Below, one piece after another: positions 1 to 7,048 of a stretch of DNA of 12,343 nt. The stretch spans positions 1-12,343 of the forward strand of contig JBFWRI010000038.1 of the NCBI GenBank assembly GCA_050248995.1, given 5' to 3'. Under the pieces are notes generated by a model. It was given only the letters and a program-made list of their open reading frames with translations, had not been told where the DNA came from and did no database searches. Origin of the DNA: JBFWRI01 sp050248995 (GTDB taxonomy: Bacteria > Pseudomonadota > Alphaproteobacteria > JAIXQD01). How positions within the stretch are numbered: the stretch's first letter is position 1; each line of letters begins with the position of its first letter. The translations under genes and the position numbers were made by a program.

Positions 1-92
1 ATATCGACGAATTGGCCGGCTTCCTGGCGTGAGAGGCCGACCTGCTGGAATACAGCTTCAGCCAAATGAGCGCGGGTAAGTGTTTCTTCCAT
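1..92 (-). CDS. ihfA: Integration host factor subunit alpha, N-terminal fragment (runs off left edge)
   Basis: The minus strand encodes about 30 residues before the window ends, beginning MEETLTRAHLAEAVFQQVGL. The pattern of TLTRAHLAEAVFQQVGLSRQEA matches the N-terminal helices of IHF alpha (TLTKADMAE..F..LGLSKR.A). IHF alpha pairs with IHF beta to bend DNA sharply at specific sites, and acts in transcription, recombination and nucleoid structure. The gene lies 109 bases downstream of fabH on the same strand, which is the usual alphaproteobacterial order plsX-fabH-ihfA. No convincing Shine-Dalgarno sequence precedes the ATG at 92-90. The DNA-binding beta arm lies outside the window, so alpha versus beta rests on the N-terminus and the gene order. 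Confidence 0.88.
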   Translation of the reverse strand, partial: MEETLTRAHLAEAVFQQVGLSRQEAGQFVD

Positions 93-201
93 TACGAATC
101 AAACGGTATGGGAAAAAGCGTGATTCGCCAATGGGATAAAAGAAGACACCACGTTTTTACAGCAAAATAGCTAGGTTTTAGGTCTTATCGCGCCAGAATT
201 C
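93..201 (-). other. fabH-ihfA spacer, possible ihfA promoter region
   Basis: This 109-base gap is AT-richer than the flanking genes and holds no open frame worth calling. Read on the minus strand it has T-rich stretches, and weak promoter-like pairs such as TTGCTG followed about 18 bases later by TTTTAT. None is close to consensus. I see no stem-loop with a T run that would terminate fabH transcription. ihfA may therefore have its own promoter here and also receive read-through from fabH. This is inference. Confidence 0.25.
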
Positions 202-1176
202 CTATCCCCATTTCACAAGGGCAGCGCCCCATGTGAAGCCGGCGCCCATGGCTTCCAGCATTAGCAGGTTACCGGGCTTGATGCGGCCATCCTGAACAGC
301 TGTCGCAAGAGCCAATGGTATCGATGCGGCCGAAGTATTCCCGTGTTCTCCGACAGTTAGCACAACTTTCTCAGCCGGCATGTGAAGTTTGCGGGCCGTG
401 CCGTCGATGATGCGCTTGTTGGCCTGATGCGGCACCAGCCAGTCGATCGCTTCGGGTTTCAGGTTATTGGCAGCCAATGTTTCTTCCACCACTTCGGCCA
501 GGCGGCGCACGGCGTGTTTGAACACTTCCTGCCCTTCCATTTTGGTCACGCCGGCCTTGCCCGTGCTGGAAGGGCCGCCGTCAGCATACAGCAGGTCATG
601 GCAGGTGCCATCTGAATGCAGGTGGGTTGAGATAATGCCGCGGTTGTTATCGCCTTCATAGGCTTCGCACACCACGGCACCGGCGCCGTCGCCGAACAGC
701 ACGCAGGTGGTGCGGTCATTCCAGTCAAGCAAGCGGGAGAAAGTCTCGGCGCCGATGACCAGCGCCCGCTTCACCTGCCCGGCCTTGATGAAGTTATCGG
801 CCACGGCCAGCGCATACACAAAGCCACTGCAAACAGCAGCCACATCAAACGCAAAGCTGTGGGCTGGCAGGCCCAGCGCGGCCTGCACTTTTACGGCAGT
901 GGCCGGGAATGTGTTATCGGGCGTGGCAGTAGCCAGCACGATCATATCGATGGTACTGGCGTCAACATAGGCGTTCTTCAGCGCGTCACGGGCAGCGGCA
1001 ATAGCCAGATCCGACGTCAGTTCGCCTTCCGCCGCGATATGGCGTTGTTTGATGCCGGTGCGTTCCTGAATCCATTCATCGGTCGTATCGATGCCGCGCG
1101 CCACAAGGTCGGCGTTGCTGACAACGTTGGCCGGCAAGTATTTGCCGCTGCCGATGATGCGCGTGCGTATGGCCAT
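202..1176 (-). CDS. fabH: 3-oxoacyl-[acyl-carrier-protein] synthase III (KAS III, FabH)
   Basis: FabH starts type II fatty acid synthesis by condensing acetyl-CoA with malonyl-ACP to give acetoacetyl-ACP in the cytosol. The protein has 324 residues, the usual family length. The thiolase-fold catalytic triad is intact: Cys116 in DVAAVCSGF, His250 in VPHQANKR and Asn280 in GEHGNTSAAS. The N-terminal GSGKYLPANVVSN and the DTTDEWIQERTGI stretch are family hallmarks, and the C-terminal GAGFTWGAALVKW is typical. It follows plsX by only 7 bases, so the two are almost certainly co-transcribed and probably translationally coupled. This links initiation of fatty acids to phospholipid acyl transfer. Nothing suggests damage. 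The substrate could be a branched or longer acyl-CoA, which the sequence alone does not settle. Confidence 0.97.
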   Translation of the reverse strand: MAIRTRIIGSGKYLPANVVSNADLVARGIDTTDEWIQERTGIKQRHIAAEGELTSDLAIAAARDALKNAYVDASTIDMIVLATATPDNTFPATAVKVQAALGLPAHSFAFDVAAVCSGFVYALAVADNFIKAGQVKRALVIGAETFSRLLDWNDRTTCVLFGDGAGAVVCEAYEGDNNRGIISTHLHSDGTCHDLLYADGGPSSTGKAGVTKMEGQEVFKHAVRRLAEVVEETLAANNLKPEAIDWLVPHQANKRIIDGTARKLHMPAEKVVLTVGEHGNTSAASIPLALATAVQDGRIKPGNLLMLEAMGAGFTWGAALVKWG

Positions 1177-1183
1177 GCTGGTG

Positions 1184-2287
1184 TTAAACTTCCTCGGTCT
1201 CGGTCATGGCCAGCGGCACGGCCGGTGTGATGTTCAGGCCCGTCAGCGGGCCCATCTTCTCAAGTTCGTGATGGATACGGCCGTTGAAGTCCTGCTTAAC
1301 AAGGTCAATGGCCACCCCGATCGCGCTGGCAAAACCGAAGGCGTCGGTGCCGCCATGGCTTTTCACGCAGACGCCCTTGAGGCCAAGGAACATGGCGCCG
1401 TTGTAACGGCGCGGATCGATGCGCTCTTTCAGGCGTTTGATGGTGCCGCGCGCGAAAATATAGCCGATGGTGGCAAAAATCGAATGACGGAACGATTCAC
1501 GGATGAAGTGCGTGATCATACGCGCTGTGCCTTCGATGGTTTTCAGAGCCACGTTGCCACTGAAACCGTCAGTCACAATCACGTCGGCACGGCCGGCGCC
1601 GATGTCGTTGCCTTCGATAAAGCCAAGGAATGAGCCCGGCAGTGCGATATTCTTCAGCTGCATAAAGGCGTCGCGCAGAGTGTCGTGGCCTTTCATTTCC
1701 TCGCTGCCGATATTCAGCAGGCCGATGCGCGGGTTGATGATACCCAGAACCGTGCGGGCGAACAGCGCGCCCATGATCGCGAATTCAACATAGTTCTTCG
1801 CTTCGCAGTCGACGTTGGCGCCCATGTCGAGCATGACGCTTTCGCCGGTTTGCGTGGGGAAGAAGGTGGCGATCGCCGGACGGTCGATGCCCGGCAGCGT
1901 CTTCATCACGAACTTGGCCATGGCCATCAGGGCGCCGGTATTACCGGCGGAAACCACGCAGCTGGCCTCGCCTTCGGCAACGGCATTGATGGCCAACCGC
2001 ATGGAAGAAGAGCGGCCCTGCCGCAGCGCTACGGCCGCCTTGACTTCATTGCCGATGCTGTCGGCGGTATGACGGACTTCGCTGCATGCCACCAACTGCG
2101 GGTACTTTGCCAACAGCGGACGGATCAGTGTTTCATCACCGAACAGCAGGAACTTTGCGCCGGGAAAACGCAGGCGGGCAATATCGGCACCTTCAATCAC
2201 GCTGGCAGGCGCATTGTCACCGCCCATGCAATCAAGCGCGACCGTCAGGCCGGTTTTGGTGATGCCACTATTGGGTGCTTCGAACAT
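1184..2287 (-). CDS. plsX: Phosphate acyltransferase PlsX
   Basis: PlsX converts acyl-ACP and phosphate into acyl-phosphate, the donor used by PlsY to acylate glycerol-3-phosphate at the first step of phospholipid synthesis. It is a peripheral membrane enzyme. The 367-residue product carries the N-terminal signature ALDCMGGDNAP (residues 17-27), the SAGNTGALMA motif, GESVMLDMGAN and the VTDGFSGNVALKT segment. All are characteristic of the family. It lies 32 bases downstream of rpmF and 7 bases upstream of fabH. No good Shine-Dalgarno sequence precedes the ATG, and the start codon sits inside a small potential hairpin (2285-2299). No better in-frame start exists before the conserved core, so this start is kept even though its N-terminus is slightly longer than is common. 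Confidence 0.97.
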   Translation of the reverse strand: MFEAPNSGITKTGLTVALDCMGGDNAPASVIEGADIARLRFPGAKFLLFGDETLIRPLLAKYPQLVACSEVRHTADSIGNEVKAAVALRQGRSSSMRLAINAVAEGEASCVVSAGNTGALMAMAKFVMKTLPGIDRPAIATFFPTQTGESVMLDMGANVDCEAKNYVEFAIMGALFARTVLGIINPRIGLLNIGSEEMKGHDTLRDAFMQLKNIALPGSFLGFIEGNDIGAGRADVIVTDGFSGNVALKTIEGTARMITHFIRESFRHSIFATIGYIFARGTIKRLKERIDPRRYNGAMFLGLKGVCVKSHGGTDAFGFASAIGVAIDLVKQDFNGRIHHELEKMGPLTGLNITPAVPLAMTETEEV

Positions 2288-2319
2288 CAGCGGATGATGC
2301 GCGTGTTAGAAAAAAAGCG

Positions 2320-2508
2320 CTAGGCTGCTTTTTTCTTGGCGCTTTTCACCTGACGGCCATCGTAATAGCCGCAGGATTTGCACACATGATGTGGGCGCTT
2401 GCTGCTGCCGCAGTTCGGGCATTCCAGAACATTCGCTGCTGTCAGCGAATGATGGGCACGGCGCATGTTCTTGCGCGACTGCGAGGTTTTCTTCTTTGGC
2501 ACTGCCAT
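2320..2508 (-). CDS. rpmF: 50S ribosomal protein L32
   Basis: The product is 62 residues and begins MAVPKKKTSQSRKNMRRAHH, the standard bacterial L32 N-terminus. Four cysteines in a CxxC...CxxC arrangement (Cys30, Cys33, Cys43, Cys46) form the zinc-ribbon version of this large-subunit protein, so this is the zinc-containing form rather than a cysteine-free paralogue. The tail is rich in lysine. A GGAG ribosome binding site sits about 6 bases before the ATG. Next to plsX the gene keeps the ancient rpmF-plsX-fabH order. Its usual upstream neighbour yceD is here about 2.3 kb away, with other genes between. Confidence 0.97.
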   Translation of the reverse strand: MAVPKKKTSQSRKNMRRAHHSLTAANVLECPNCGSSKRPHHVCKSCGYYDGRQVKSAKKKAA

Positions 2509-2547
2509 GGGGAACTCCGTTTAAATCCACTAAAGTCAGGCCGCTTT

Positions 2548-2574
2548 TCTATATAAAACAGCCCTTTGGCGCAA
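2548..2574 (-). promoter_or_regulatory. Candidate promoter for rpmF-plsX-fabH
   Basis: Read on the minus strand, TTGCGC (2574-2569) is followed after 15 bases by TATAGA (2553-2548), about 40 bases upstream of the rpmF start. The -35 has the TTGC form common in alphaproteobacteria and the -10 is near consensus, but the spacer is short. Some promoter is needed here because the upstream glycosyltransferase gene points the other way. Confidence 0.28.
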
Positions 2575-2586
2575 GAAAAAGCTGCT

Positions 2587-2608
2587 AATCCCTTGAAATA
2601 AAGGGGTT
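2587..2608 (+). repeat. Small inverted repeat upstream of the glycosyltransferase gene
   Basis: AATCCCTT (2587-2594) and AAGGGGTT (2601-2608) can pair as an 8-bp stem with one G-U wobble around a 6-base loop in the plus-strand transcript. The stem ends about 19 bases before the ATG at 2628. It could be a leader hairpin or a protein-binding site between the divergent genes. No T run follows, so it is not an intrinsic terminator. Confidence 0.35.
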
Positions 2609-2627
2609 AAACTGGCACCGTGCAGGC

Positions 2628-3392
2628 ATGGAATCGGCCAAATTGCCTCTCTCCGCCTGTTTTATCGCCAAAAACGAGGCTGACCGCCTGCCCGCCGCGC
2701 TGAACGCCGTGCGCGGCCTGTGCGACGATATTGTGGTCGTTGTGGATGCCAGCACCACCGACAGTACCGCCGATGTAGCCGCTGCGCATGGCGCGCGCGT
2801 GCTGACCCGTGCATGGACAGGCTTCGGCGAGCAGAAACGTTTTGCCGAAGAAAACGCCACCAACAACTGGATACTTAGCCTTGATGCCGACGAAGTTTTA
2901 ACACCGGAACTTGGTAACGAGATTCGCGCACTGTTCGCGGCCGCGCCTAAACACAACTTTTATAACATCAAGGTTGTTGACGTTTACCCCGGCCACACAA
3001 GGCCACGCCTGTTCGCCAAGCCCACGAATGTTGTGCGCCTGTTCGACCGCCGCCGCGGCATGACATCGCGCAGCGCCACGCACGACCGCGCCGAAGTGCC
3101 AGTCGGTGAAAGTGTGGGCCAGCTGGACAACATTGTGCTGCATTATTCGATACGTTCGCTGGATCATCTGCGTGGCAAATACGACAGCTACACCACGCTG
3201 GCTGCCGAAACGCAGAAAAAGAAATCACGCGTGGCGCTGGCCATACGCCTGCTGACTGAACTGCCGGTAACGTTCGTCCAGAATTACTTCGGCCAGCGGC
3301 ACTTTACGGGCGGCATAACGGGCCTGCAGGTGGCCGGAATCAAGGCGTATGCACGCTGGAACCGCATCCGCAAGATGTGGAATGTGGCTTAA
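2628..3392 (+). CDS. Family 2 glycosyltransferase, LPS core (WaaE/KdtX)-like
   Basis: The 254-residue product has the GT-A fold pattern of family 2 glycosyltransferases. It starts with LSACFIAKNEADRLPAAL, followed by DDIVVVVDASTTDSTADVA and the acidic LDADEV site (Asp86 and Asp88 flanking the DxD-like motif) that binds metal and nucleotide-sugar. The WTGFGEQKRFAEE segment and the closing part, including the FTGGITGLQVAG stretch, resemble LPS core glucosyltransferases of the WaaE/KdtX type. There is no strong transmembrane segment, so it probably acts at the cytoplasmic face of the inner membrane. The sugar and acceptor cannot be named from sequence. The ribosome binding site is poor. It is the only plus-strand gene between rpmF and bamE, and its stop codon overlaps the stop of the convergent acetyltransferase gene. 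Confidence 0.88.
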   Translation: MESAKLPLSACFIAKNEADRLPAALNAVRGLCDDIVVVVDASTTDSTADVAAAHGARVLTRAWTGFGEQKRFAEENATNNWILSLDADEVLTPELGNEIRALFAAAPKHNFYNIKVVDVYPGHTRPRLFAKPTNVVRLFDRRRGMTSRSATHDRAEVPVGESVGQLDNIVLHYSIRSLDHLRGKYDSYTTLAAETQKKKSRVALAIRLLTELPVTFVQNYFGQRHFTGGITGLQVAGIKAYARWNRIRKMWNVA

Positions 3393-4273
3393 GCGCCCAG
3401 GCGCACGCCTTCTTTCAGCAATGTCAGGTGATAACTGCCCACCTGGCGGAACCCAATGGCTGTGTAGGCCGTTGGCGTTGCAAGCGCCGTTGTGAACAGG
3501 CACGCGTATTTCGTGCCCTCGTCTGCCGCCATCAGCAACGACCCTGCCACGCAGGCACGGCCATACCGCTGTTTGCGCATTTCAGGCGGCGTATAAACCC
3601 CGCCGATTTGTACGGCATCCGGCAGACGGGCGCTGAACTTTGAACAGCCCACCAGCGCGCCACCGACTTCAAGCACGAAGGCTGTGTTTTCCTTTATGCT
3701 GCGCAATTCGGTGGCCTCTGTTTCCTGATATGACGGCAGCGCTTCGGGTGGCATACCCAGCGCCTCGACCTCGTAGGCACGACGCCACCTTGTCAACGTT
3801 TCTAAATCCGATTCCTGTGCGCGGCGCGAAACCCATGCCCCCGTCATCAGTGCGGCTGGAATATGAATGGCATCCAGCGGCATTGTAAAAACGGATTCGG
3901 TGCTGGACATGTTGCACATGTCAGGCGTGATGCATGTTTTATCAAGTATCCAGCGCGACTGTGTATCGGGCCCCAGCACGCCTTTGACAACAAAATCCGG
4001 CTTTTGCTGGCGTACATAGGTGAACAACGGCTCAAGATACCTGGCATTCGGCACCTGCACAAAAACATTGCCGTTCCAGCACAGCGCGATAACGCCGTGG
4101 AGCTCGTTATCATCATCAAAAAGGCCGTAATAGTGCGCGTGGAAGCGGTCATTCTTGAAATCCATACCCACCAGCAACGGGTTGCTGCGCAAGAACATTG
4201 ATGTGGCGGTGTGCGGCTTCAGGAAATCATCATAAACTTTAAAGTCAGCCTGCGTAAGAAGGCGGCACTGCAT
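3389..4273 (-). CDS. GNAT family N-acetyltransferase
   Basis: With the ATG at 4273 the product has 294 residues. The C-terminal half carries the GNAT acetyl-CoA signature. It has a beta strand (VQIGGVYTPPEMR), the RKQRYGRA loop (about residues 233-240, matching R/Q-x-x-G-x-G/A), and YTAIGFRQVGSY (about 270-281), the usual final strand. The N-terminal half is poorly conserved to my eye and may be a second, degenerate GNAT-like domain, as in many 280-300 residue two-domain members. The substrate is unknown. A TTG codon at 4282 would add three residues and overlap the upstream gene by 7 bases. I prefer the ATG, which starts 2 bases after that gene's stop, but neither has a clear Shine-Dalgarno sequence. 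It is probably co-transcribed with the unknown gene upstream of it. Confidence 0.82.
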   Translation of the reverse strand: MQCRLLTQADFKVYDDFLKPHTATSMFLRSNPLLVGMDFKNDRFHAHYYGLFDDDNELHGVIALCWNGNVFVQVPNARYLEPLFTYVRQQKPDFVVKGVLGPDTQSRWILDKTCITPDMCNMSSTESVFTMPLDAIHIPAALMTGAWVSRRAQESDLETLTRWRRAYEVEALGMPPEALPSYQETEATELRSIKENTAFVLEVGGALVGCSKFSARLPDAVQIGGVYTPPEMRKQRYGRACVAGSLLMAADEGTKYACLFTTALATPTAYTAIGFRQVGSYHLTLLKEGVRLGA

Positions 4274-4275
4274 GG

Positions 4276-4788
4276 CTACCAACGCTTAGCACCGGGATGA
4301 GCTTCGTCCCAGCGCCTATTTCGTGCTGACTGACATGAGCCCTGCAGGCTATCAAGCACATCCTTAAGGGCGGCTTTCATCTGCGGCATGTGCGGCGCAG
4401 TTTCGCGCGTCAGCACACCGCTTTGGATGCCGGCCAGTTCTGATTTCCACACACCAAGCTGCCACACGATGCGCGCGGGCGTCACCTTGTCGCCTACAAT
4501 CGATCCCCAGACATTGTTACCTATAATGGCGTCAGCCGCCGCCGAACGATAAATGTGATCGGGCTTGCCATCGCGTTTGATGCGGCTGCCCCGCACGGCC
4601 AGCAGCATTTGCGTCATCGCTTCTTGTGCGTGGGACAGGTCGTTACCTTCGTAACCATCCTTATAGGCCTTGTGCAGCGCCATCAAACCGTTGTGCAGAC
4701 TGTCGGTCAGCTGATGCGTGACAGGGTCGCGGTAAATCGATTCATTAGTGGCAGCGCTCATCGCCATATGGAATTCAAAACGGCTCAT
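4276..4788 (-). CDS. Hypothetical protein, 170 residues
   Basis: I do not recognise a family. The product is soluble, with no signal peptide or membrane segment, and looks mostly helical. Its central part has a run IIGNNVWGSIVGDKVTPARIVWQLGVW, followed by a helix-rich region and a basic C-terminus (SARNRRWDEAHPGAKRW). The start is well supported: the ATG is one base after the yceD stop codon, and an AAGGA ribosome binding site lies within the end of yceD. It is therefore translationally coupled to yceD and followed almost without gap by the acetyltransferase gene. The position suggests an operon passenger rather than a fixed partner of yceD. Real coding is likely from the junctions and codon pattern, but the function is open. 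Confidence 0.75.
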   Translation of the reverse strand: MSRFEFHMAMSAATNESIYRDPVTHQLTDSLHNGLMALHKAYKDGYEGNDLSHAQEAMTQMLLAVRGSRIKRDGKPDHIYRSAAADAIIGNNVWGSIVGDKVTPARIVWQLGVWKSELAGIQSGVLTRETAPHMPQMKAALKDVLDSLQGSCQSARNRRWDEAHPGAKRW

Positions 4789-4789
4789 G

Positions 4790-5326
4790 TTAATTTTCCT
4801 TCTTCAGGCTGGCCAATACAGCAAACGGGTTCTGGCGCGCTTCGTCAAGCGGCGCTTCCTCGGTCGGTTCGGGCAGGCCTTCCTTGCGCGGGTACGGATC
4901 CAGTGCCAGCGCCAGATATTGCGCGACGATTTCACCCAGATCGATGTGGCCATGTTCAATGGCCTCGGGCGCATCCAGATCCTCTTCGCCGTGTTCGGCC
5001 AGATACTTTTCGATGTATTCGGGCGACGCCAGCTCGGTTGAAAACTCTTCGTTCACATGCACCGGCAGCGGCTCGAGCGTCACCACGCAGGCCTGTGTCA
5101 GCATAGCATGCAGGCGGCCTTCCACCAGCACGATGGCCGGGCTGTCGGGCAGGCGCGTGATGTTCAGCGTCGCCGTCAGCTTATCCAGCGCCAACAGGCC
5201 AAAGCGTTCGGCCAGCGCCGCGCGTTCGGCTTCATTGGCTGAAATATTCTCGGTACGCGGCTGGCCTACATTCACGCGGTCGGCGTTCAGCGGGCGTGAA
5301 AATTCATGTTTTGCGGTATCTGACAT
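4790..5326 (-). CDS. yceD: DUF177 / YceD family protein
   Basis: The 178-residue product has the DUF177 features: a cysteine-containing CVVTLEPLPVHV strand (about residues 80-91), an acidic middle, then HIDLGEIVAQYLALALDPYPRK, the most conserved block of the family, and a NPFAVLASLK tail. In plants and bacteria this family is linked to accumulation of 23S rRNA and its gene is commonly next to rpmF, which suggests a role in large-subunit assembly; the molecular activity is not settled. The gene lies 38 bases downstream of the cytochrome bc1 chaperone gene, the normal alphaproteobacterial order. Its ribosome binding site is weak. Unlike the common arrangement, rpmF and plsX do not follow directly. 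Confidence 0.92.
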   Translation of the reverse strand: MSDTAKHEFSRPLNADRVNVGQPRTENISANEAERAALAERFGLLALDKLTATLNITRLPDSPAIVLVEGRLHAMLTQACVVTLEPLPVHVNEEFSTELASPEYIEKYLAEHGEEDLDAPEAIEHGHIDLGEIVAQYLALALDPYPRKEGLPEPTEEAPLDEARQNPFAVLASLKKEN

Positions 5327-5364
5327 AGGTTGTTTCTAGCGAAGGAACGACGCGGATTGCAACA

Positions 5365-5883
5365 CTAATCCGGCCAGCTGATGCGTCCGGCCATGATGTC
5401 GGCAGGCGCCTGTGTATCAAGGGAATTGACCGCACAGCGCACATAAAACGCCAACGCCTTGGTATGCTGGCTTTTCTGCCCGGCGAAGATATTGCGGGCC
5501 AGCGCCTCGTCCATCAGGGCCTCGTCGGCCAGCGCGGTTTTATAGGCGGCCACGCGGCCATAGAACGCCTGCGCCCAACCTTTGACGCGGTGGCCGACAC
5601 CCAGATCGCCCACGCCCAATTCGCGCAGGCTGGTATCGAAATCGGCGAACATCAGGTCGAACAAGTCCTGCGTGAATTCGGGCTCGCGTTCGGCAATGCG
5701 GTTCATCACCAGCCACGCATGCAGCATGATCATTTCAAAGCGGCCTTGCGGCGTATCAGGAATGGCAAGGTTCTGGTAAAAACGCGGCTGCCGCGCAGCC
5801 GCCACAATCGCCTTGTAACAGGGCGTGGCACGGGCGTACTTAGCGCCGGTTAACCTGTTTTTGATAGACTGTAGCCAAGACAT
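5365..5883 (-). CDS. Ubiquinol-cytochrome c chaperone family protein (CBP3/UQCC1-like)
   Basis: This family helps assemble the cytochrome bc1 complex (complex III), in mitochondria through CBP3 and UQCC1. The 172-residue product has the family pattern. It begins with an YKAIVAAARQPRFYQ stretch, then DTPQGRFEMIMLHAWLVMNRI, followed by FDLMFADFDTSLRELGVGDLGVGHRVKGWAQAFYGR, the conserved core. It ends with a helical region around YVRCAVNSL. It has no membrane segment. The gene lies upstream of yceD on the same strand, a usual alphaproteobacterial pair, and is divergent from bamE with only 24 bases between start codons. No Shine-Dalgarno sequence precedes the ATG. A good -10 box (TATCAT) lies 6 bases upstream, so the transcript may start at or very near the ATG. 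Confidence 0.93.
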   Translation of the reverse strand: MSWLQSIKNRLTGAKYARATPCYKAIVAAARQPRFYQNLAIPDTPQGRFEMIMLHAWLVMNRIAEREPEFTQDLFDLMFADFDTSLRELGVGDLGVGHRVKGWAQAFYGRVAAYKTALADEALMDEALARNIFAGQKSQHTKALAFYVRCAVNSLDTQAPADIMAGRISWPD

Positions 5884-5889
5884 GGAAGG

Positions 5890-5895
5890 ATGATA
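5890..5895 (-). promoter_or_regulatory. Candidate -10 element for a leaderless bc1-chaperone transcript
   Basis: The minus strand reads TATCAT (5 of 6 to consensus), then six bases, then the ATG at 5883. A transcript started from it would begin at about the A of the ATG. The -35 region, which lies in bamE, is weak (TTTTCT at a 16-base spacing). Confidence 0.3.
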
Positions 5896-5907
5896 GGATA
5901 TCGGCCC

Positions 5908-6381
5908 ATGAAGAAAAGCCTGTTTTTAGCCCTTGTTTTATTAGCTGTTGCCGCCTGCCAGCCGATTGTCGCCAACCGCGGCAATATGGTGGATGACGAG
6001 CGGCTGGAACAAATCAAGGTCGGTGAAACCGACCAGGCCACCGTGCAAAGCGTATTGGGCCCACCGACCATGATCGGCACGTTCGACACCAGTACATGGT
6101 ATTACAGCGGCATGCGCACCAAGCGCATGGCGTTTTTCGATCCGCGCATTTCAGAAGAGCGCACGCTGGCCATCGTCTTTGATGAAAGCGGCATCGTGAA
6201 GGAAATCACCAACATCAATCCCGACGCGGCCGAAAAAATAAAGCCTGTAGCGCGCAAAACGCCGACTGGCGGCCATGACATGACGATGTTCGAACAGCTG
6301 ATGGATAACTTCAGCCGCCCGGCCCTGCCCGGCGCACTGGGCGACAAGCGCCGCCAGCAGCCCGGCGGCATGGGACGCTAG
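5908..6381 (+). CDS. bamE: Outer membrane assembly lipoprotein BamE (SmpA/OmlA family)
   Basis: The start is taken at ATG 5908, since the frame upstream (from 5890) would add six residues before a classic lipoprotein signal. From 5908 the product is 157 residues. It begins MKKSLFLALVLLAVAAC, with a short positive end, a hydrophobic run and the lipobox VAAC, so Cys17 should be lipidated after cleavage. The mature part has the SmpA/OmlA fold sequence: RLEQIKVGETDQATVQSVLGPPT, then a WYYSGMRTKR strand and FDESGIVKEI. BamE is a lipoprotein of the BAM complex that folds outer-membrane beta barrels. An AGGA site lies 9 bases before the start. The C-terminal tail (RPALPGALGDKRRQQPGGMGR) is low-complexity and longer than in E. 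coli, as in other alphaproteobacterial members. Confidence 0.93.
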   Translation: MKKSLFLALVLLAVAACQPIVANRGNMVDDERLEQIKVGETDQATVQSVLGPPTMIGTFDTSTWYYSGMRTKRMAFFDPRISEERTLAIVFDESGIVKEITNINPDAAEKIKPVARKTPTGGHDMTMFEQLMDNFSRPALPGALGDKRRQQPGGMGR

Positions 6382-6394
6382 GGCTTTTCCAGCT

Positions 6395-7048
6395 TTACGA
6401 GAAAACCGGCTTATCGCCCTTGGCCAGCTTGGGGCGCACAAGGCCCATGACCATCAGGCCGTTGCGGCCGTGGCTGCTGACCGTTGATTGCAGGTCAAAG
6501 CTGGTGGTCATCGGGTTGAAAGCCGCTTCGATCTTGCCGCCGCGATTGAGGCGCCATGTGATCGCGGGCTCGTTTTCGCGCAGGTGGCGGTAAACGGCAT
6601 CGGGACGCGCGAAGAAAGCCTTTTGGCCGCCGGCCATCCGCATGACCATTTCCTTATTGATGCGGTCATATTCAATCGCCACCGGGCGCACGCCGCGTGT
6701 GGTTTCGCCGTGCGGCACAAAGCCGGTCAGGATTTTGCTGTGCGATTCAAAATCGATATCATAAGCGACACCGATCTTCAGGTCGGTCGGGTCGATACTT
6801 GGGTCGAGCTTCAGCAGGCGCGGCTCGGCGTTTTTGTCGCCGGTCGGCAGGAACATGTGTTCGGTGGAAGCGCCGCCGATACCGGCGACGACGCCGATAT
6901 AAATGGCATTGAATTCAGGATCGCCCAGCATCAGGTCGTCGGTGCGCGGCATAAAGCACGGCAGCGTTTCGGTGCGTTCGGCCATGATGGGATGCCAGGC
7001 ATGCTGGCGTAAATACGATGCGTGTGACGACTGCGCGTGCAGCGACAT
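6395..7048 (-). CDS. Hypothetical protein, 217 residues
   Basis: I do not recognise a family. The start is well supported by an AGGAG ribosome binding site 7 bases before the ATG. There is no signal peptide or membrane segment. The middle holds a run of predicted beta strands (FNAIYIGVVAGIGGAS, LKIGVAYDIDFESHSKILTGFVPHG, RPVAIEYDRI), followed by a helical segment with FFARPDAVYRHLRENEP and a final strand-rich part ending SSHGRNGLMVMGLVRPKLAKG. This suggests a soluble beta-rich domain. The gene ends 13 bases from the convergent bamE stop. A 226-base gap separates it from the unknown gene upstream on the same strand; this gap probably holds its promoter, with a weak -10-like TATACA at 7121-7126. 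Confidence 0.75.
   Translation of the reverse strand: MSLHAQSSHASYLRQHAWHPIMAERTETLPCFMPRTDDLMLGDPEFNAIYIGVVAGIGGASTEHMFLPTGDKNAEPRLLKLDPSIDPTDLKIGVAYDIDFESHSKILTGFVPHGETTRGVRPVAIEYDRINKEMVMRMAGGQKAFFARPDAVYRHLRENEPAITWRLNRGGKIEAAFNPMTTSFDLQSTVSSHGRNGLMVMGLVRPKLAKGDKPVFS

Noticed and set aside
1685..2323. Plus-strand open frame of about 212 codons across plsX
   Set aside because: It is fully antisense to plsX, which has strong family matches. It has no promoter or ribosome binding site and its composition is that of a shadow frame.
5890..5907. Upstream start for bamE at 5890
   Set aside because: It would put six residues before the lipoprotein signal, while ATG 5908 gives a standard signal peptide and has an AGGA site.
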